A stretch of 9,421 nucleotides of DNA from assembly GCA_002305445.1 (NCBI GenBank), contig DBRA01000025.1, positions 1-9,421 on the forward strand, in the 5' to 3' direction. This document shows positions 7,759 through 9,421 of the stretch, one piece after another (the stretch's first letter is position 1; every line of letters starts with the position of its first letter). The position numbers and the translations under genes are program-made. The notes beneath the pieces were generated by a model, which did not search any database, was not told the origin of the DNA, and worked only from the letters and a program-made list of their open reading frames with translations. Origin of the DNA: Clostridiales bacterium UBA1380. GTDB taxonomy: Bacteria; Bacillota; Clostridia; Oscillospirales; CAG-272.

Positions 7759-8523
7759 TTATGAGTAAACATGAGGCGAGTTTGCGTTCATCATGTTTAC
7801 AAAGAAGAATGTTGTAATCACGCCGGTAAAACCGAGTGTTATAAAGACGCGCGTGAATTTTTTCATATACGGATTCTTTTCAAAGTGAAGCGCGCAGGCA
7901 TAGCAAAGCCATGTGAACAGCGACCAGCACTCCTTGATGTCCCAGCTCCAGTAAGCGCCCCACACTTCATTTGCCCATATCGCGCCGAGAAAAAGACCCG
8001 CCGTCATGAACGGAAACAAGACGCGGACACATGCGACTCCGCTTTTATGTAATGACTTATCAATAAATGACGCGACGATGACCGCTAAAGCTACTGCCGC
8101 GAAAGAGTAGGCTATCATATAGCATATAACATGCGGTATGAAAAATGGAGACTGCAGAGCCGGAGGAAAATGCCAAACCGAGCCGGTGTTCATCGCTGTG
8201 ACGCCGACGGATACGATAGCCGACCCCGCCGCGAAAAACGGAGCGATATCGATCTTTTCGGCAAATATCATATAGAGGTGCGCCGCGCCGAAACAGAGCG
8301 CAAGAAAAACGAGCACCTGATACATTGAAACGAAGGGAGCATACCCGTTTTTGATGAAATTGAGCGCAACGACGGATGCCGAAAGCGATGAGCCGATCGT
8401 CCAAAAGAGCGGATACAAAAAAGAAGCCGATTTTTTTCGCTTTGAAAATATCGAAAGAACGCACGCGGCGACGTATAAAACGGCGGCACTTCCCGTAAGT
8501 ATGCGGAGATATACGGCATTCAT
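7759..8523 (-). CDS. ccsA: CcsA/ResC cytochrome c heme lyase subunit
   Basis: A 254-residue polytopic membrane protein of the CcsA/ResC/CcmF heme-handling family; with ResB it joins heme covalently to CXXCH motifs on the outer face of the membrane. The WWD heme-binding motif is plain at 188-200 (WGAYWSWDIKECW), followed by SLFTWL. Candidate heme-ligand histidines are His131 (LQSPFFIPHV), His251 near the C-terminus (SPHVYS), plus His118 and His213. About seven to eight hydrophobic segments are visible and the length is near normal for CcsA. The frame stays open up to 8613, but the start at 8523 is chosen because it gives the MNAVYLR membrane start, has AGAGG seven bases upstream, and overlaps the resB stop as ATGA. 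ResA and CcdA, which usually keep the apocytochrome cysteines reduced, are not in the window. The two following genes encode the likely substrates. Confidence 0.93.
   Translation of the reverse strand: MNAVYLRILTGSAAVLYVAACVLSIFSKRKKSASFLYPLFWTIGSSLSASVVALNFIKNGYAPFVSMYQVLVFLALCFGAAHLYMIFAEKIDIAPFFAAGSAIVSVGVTAMNTGSVWHFPPALQSPFFIPHVICYMIAYSFAAVALAVIVASFIDKSLHKSGVACVRVLFPFMTAGLFLGAIWANEVWGAYWSWDIKECWSLFTWLCYACALHFEKNPYMKKFTRVFITLGFTGVITTFFFVNMMNANSPHVYS
7765..7800 (-). repeat. Perfect 10-bp inverted repeat across the ccsA 3' end
   Basis: GTAAACATGA and TCATGTTTAC are exact reverse complements, separated by 16 bases. The hairpin would form in the last codons of ccsA, 50 bases before the HzsA-like start. 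No T-run follows, so it is not a standard intrinsic terminator. It could slow decay or processing between the two parts of the transcript, act as an operator, or be chance. Confidence 0.45.
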
Positions 8524-9212
8524 ACGGCTGCCTCTTTCTCTTCGCGCTTTATGCTCCTCGGAGCCTGCGGCAACAGGCACATAGCACAAGCACCTGCGAT
8601 GACGAATACACATCCTGCGGTCGTGATAAATTCGGCGAGATCGCGCTTAAACAACAGCGTCACCGACTCGCTGCCGCTGCCGTCGGAATAGCTCATAAGG
8701 TAAATCTTCCATCCGTTGCAGCGAACCGTGTGATTAACCCGCAGATTTGCTTCTTTCGGCACAGCACCGTCTTCGCCTATGCTCAATACGGCGTTGTACT
8801 CGCGGTCGAGACCGGTATCTTTGTATTTTTCGACGGTGAACGATACGACGGACACGGAAAAACCGAAGTCGGTAACAGAGCCGTCGTCACGCATGATTTC
8901 GGTGTAGTATACACCGTCACCCACGGGAACGGCCGCCGTAGCTTTTTCGCCCGCGATAATGAAGACAAAGCTGCCGCCTATGAAGCATAAAAGACCCATA
9001 TGGAGCAGCGCGAAGCCTATCCTGTAAGATATGCTGCGTCCCGCGCCGCGGTAAAGGGACAGGCAGACCGCCTGTAACAACGAAAATACGATGACACCGG
9101 AAATCGCCGCCATGCGCAGCAGGATTCCCGCAGATGCAATGGCGGCGATTACAAGAGATACCAGTGTCAAAGCAAAGAGCAGCATGTAGGAAACCGTATA
9201 GAATTTTTTCAT
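8520..9212 (-). CDS. resB: ResB-like cytochrome c biogenesis protein (short form)
   Basis: A 230-residue membrane protein that probably acts with CcsA in System II cytochrome c maturation, delivering or holding heme for attachment to exported apocytochromes. It shows three N-terminal helices (about 5-28, 31-52, 65-88), an extracytoplasmic domain (about 90-192) and a last helix (about 194-214) with a basic cytoplasmic tail. ResB-type features are His71 in helix 3 (LLHMGLL), the FGFSVSVVSFTVEKYKDTG stretch near 116-134, and LRVNHTVRCNGWKIYLMSYSD near 157-177, resembling the family's VN-P-hydrophobic and YxxSY pattern. Typical ResB proteins are about 450-550 residues, so this is a compact version. 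The start is the only usable ATG after an in-frame stop, but it has no recognisable ribosome binding site, which is odd next to its neighbours. Its stop overlaps the ccsA start (ATGA), which implies coupled translation and a working pair. Confidence 0.8.
   Translation of the reverse strand: MKKFYTVSYMLLFALTLVSLVIAAIASAGILLRMAAISGVIVFSLLQAVCLSLYRGAGRSISYRIGFALLHMGLLCFIGGSFVFIIAGEKATAAVPVGDGVYYTEIMRDDGSVTDFGFSVSVVSFTVEKYKDTGLDREYNAVLSIGEDGAVPKEANLRVNHTVRCNGWKIYLMSYSDGSGSESVTLLFKRDLAEFITTAGCVFVIAGACAMCLLPQAPRSIKREEKEAAV
8531..8538 (-). promoter_or_regulatory. Ribosome binding site of ccsA (decides the start)
   Basis: The minus strand reads GAAAGAGG, seven bases before the ATG at 8523. It lies inside the end of resB and supports the short start rather than the open-frame start at 8613. 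Confidence 0.6.
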
Positions 9213-9225
9213 TTTATAGTATGAG

Positions 9226-9248
9226 CGGCACCGTATTTATCTGTGCCG
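9226..9248 (-). repeat. Small inverted repeat between the surface protein gene and resB
   Basis: CGGCAC and GTGCCG arms of six bases are separated by 11 bases in the 56-nt gap. There is no T-run after it, so termination is not supported. It is a weak candidate for an operator or an RNA hairpin near the resB start, which lacks a ribosome binding site. Confidence 0.3.
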
Positions 9249-9268
9249 AAAAGTGGATTTGAATCGCT

Positions 9269-9421
9269 TTACCTTTTCTTTCTGCCGAGAATTATTCCGG
9301 TTCCGGATGCCAGCATTACGGCCGCGATGATGCCGATTGCGTCGAATGTCTGAGGTGCGGCAGTCACGACGGGAGCGGTTTCGGCCACCTCAACGGGAGC
9401 GGCGGGTTCGGCGGCGGGTTC
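9269..9421 (-). CDS. C-terminal fragment of a surface protein with an anchor-like tail (5' end outside window)
   Basis: Only the last 50 residues and the TAA stop are in the window; the open frame runs off the right edge. The visible part starts with a low-complexity Pro/Ala/Glu/Val spacer (fragment residues 1-22), followed by APQTFD (22-27), a single hydrophobic helix (about 28-46) and a basic RKKR end. Spacer, short polar motif, helix and positive tail is the layout of a sortase-type or membrane-retained C-terminal anchor. From memory, PQTFD/PQTGD-like variants are common in Clostridia surface proteins, while the motif is not a canonical LPXTG. The ectodomain and function are unknown. It lies 56 nt upstream of resB in the same direction, with no clear terminator between, so it could belong to the same transcript. 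The reading frame and tail are seen directly; surface attachment is inferred. Confidence 0.8.
   Translation of the reverse strand, partial: EPAAEPAAPVEVAETAPVVTAAPQTFDAIGIIAAVMLASGTGIILGRKKR

Noticed and set aside
7716..7772. Longer HzsA-like start at 7772
   Set aside because: It would overlap ccsA, lacks a ribosome binding site and puts polar residues before the signal peptide; 7715 has a strong site.
9226..9248. Intrinsic terminator after the surface protein gene
   Set aside because: Only a six-base stem with an 11-base loop and no following T-run.
9269..9421. PEP-CTERM sorting signal
   Set aside because: No Pro-Glu-Pro before the helix; the motif is APQTFD and the tail is RKKR, closer to clostridial anchors.
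1..9421. tRNA, rRNA, CRISPR array, insertion sequence or attachment site
   Set aside because: Reading both strands showed none: nearly all bases lie in the six genes, and the gaps are too short for RNA genes or arrays.

Overview
The window holds six genes, all on the minus strand, so it is read from the right edge to the left. The organism is probably a Gram-positive anaerobe of the Clostridia type, with moderately high GC by eye. The reasons are a C-terminal surface-anchor-like tail on the rightmost gene (APQTFD, one membrane helix, RKKR), GAGGGG-type ribosome binding sites, and a lipoprotein-type signal on one secreted protein. This assignment is inferred from style; there is no marker gene.

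Layout in transcription order: (1) 9421-9269, the last 50 codons of a surface protein; (2) 9212-8520, a short ResB-like cytochrome c biogenesis protein; (3) 8523-7759, CcsA/ResC heme lyase, overlapping the previous stop as ATGA; (4) 7715-4506, a large exported diheme protein of the hydrazine-synthase-alpha-like (HzsA-like) family; (5) 4495-2603, a probable lipoprotein with a YncE-type beta-propeller and a MauG/CcpA-like diheme domain; (6) 2554-14, a cytoplasmic GH116-family beta-glycosidase. Gaps are short: 56, -4, 43, 10 and 48 nt. No stretch over 300 bases lacks a gene.

Genes 2-5 form a self-consistent unit. ResB and CcsA attach heme to CXXCH motifs outside the membrane, and the next two genes encode exported proteins with two CXXCH motifs each. 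The window therefore looks like a dedicated maturation-plus-substrate operon for extracytoplasmic cytochromes, which is unusual for the inferred host. The reaction is unknown. Many relatives of the HzsA-like protein exist outside anammox bacteria, and HzsB/HzsC partners are not seen here, so hydrazine synthesis should not be assumed. The GH116 gene may have its own promoter in the AT-rich gap before it, and its link to the cytochromes is open.
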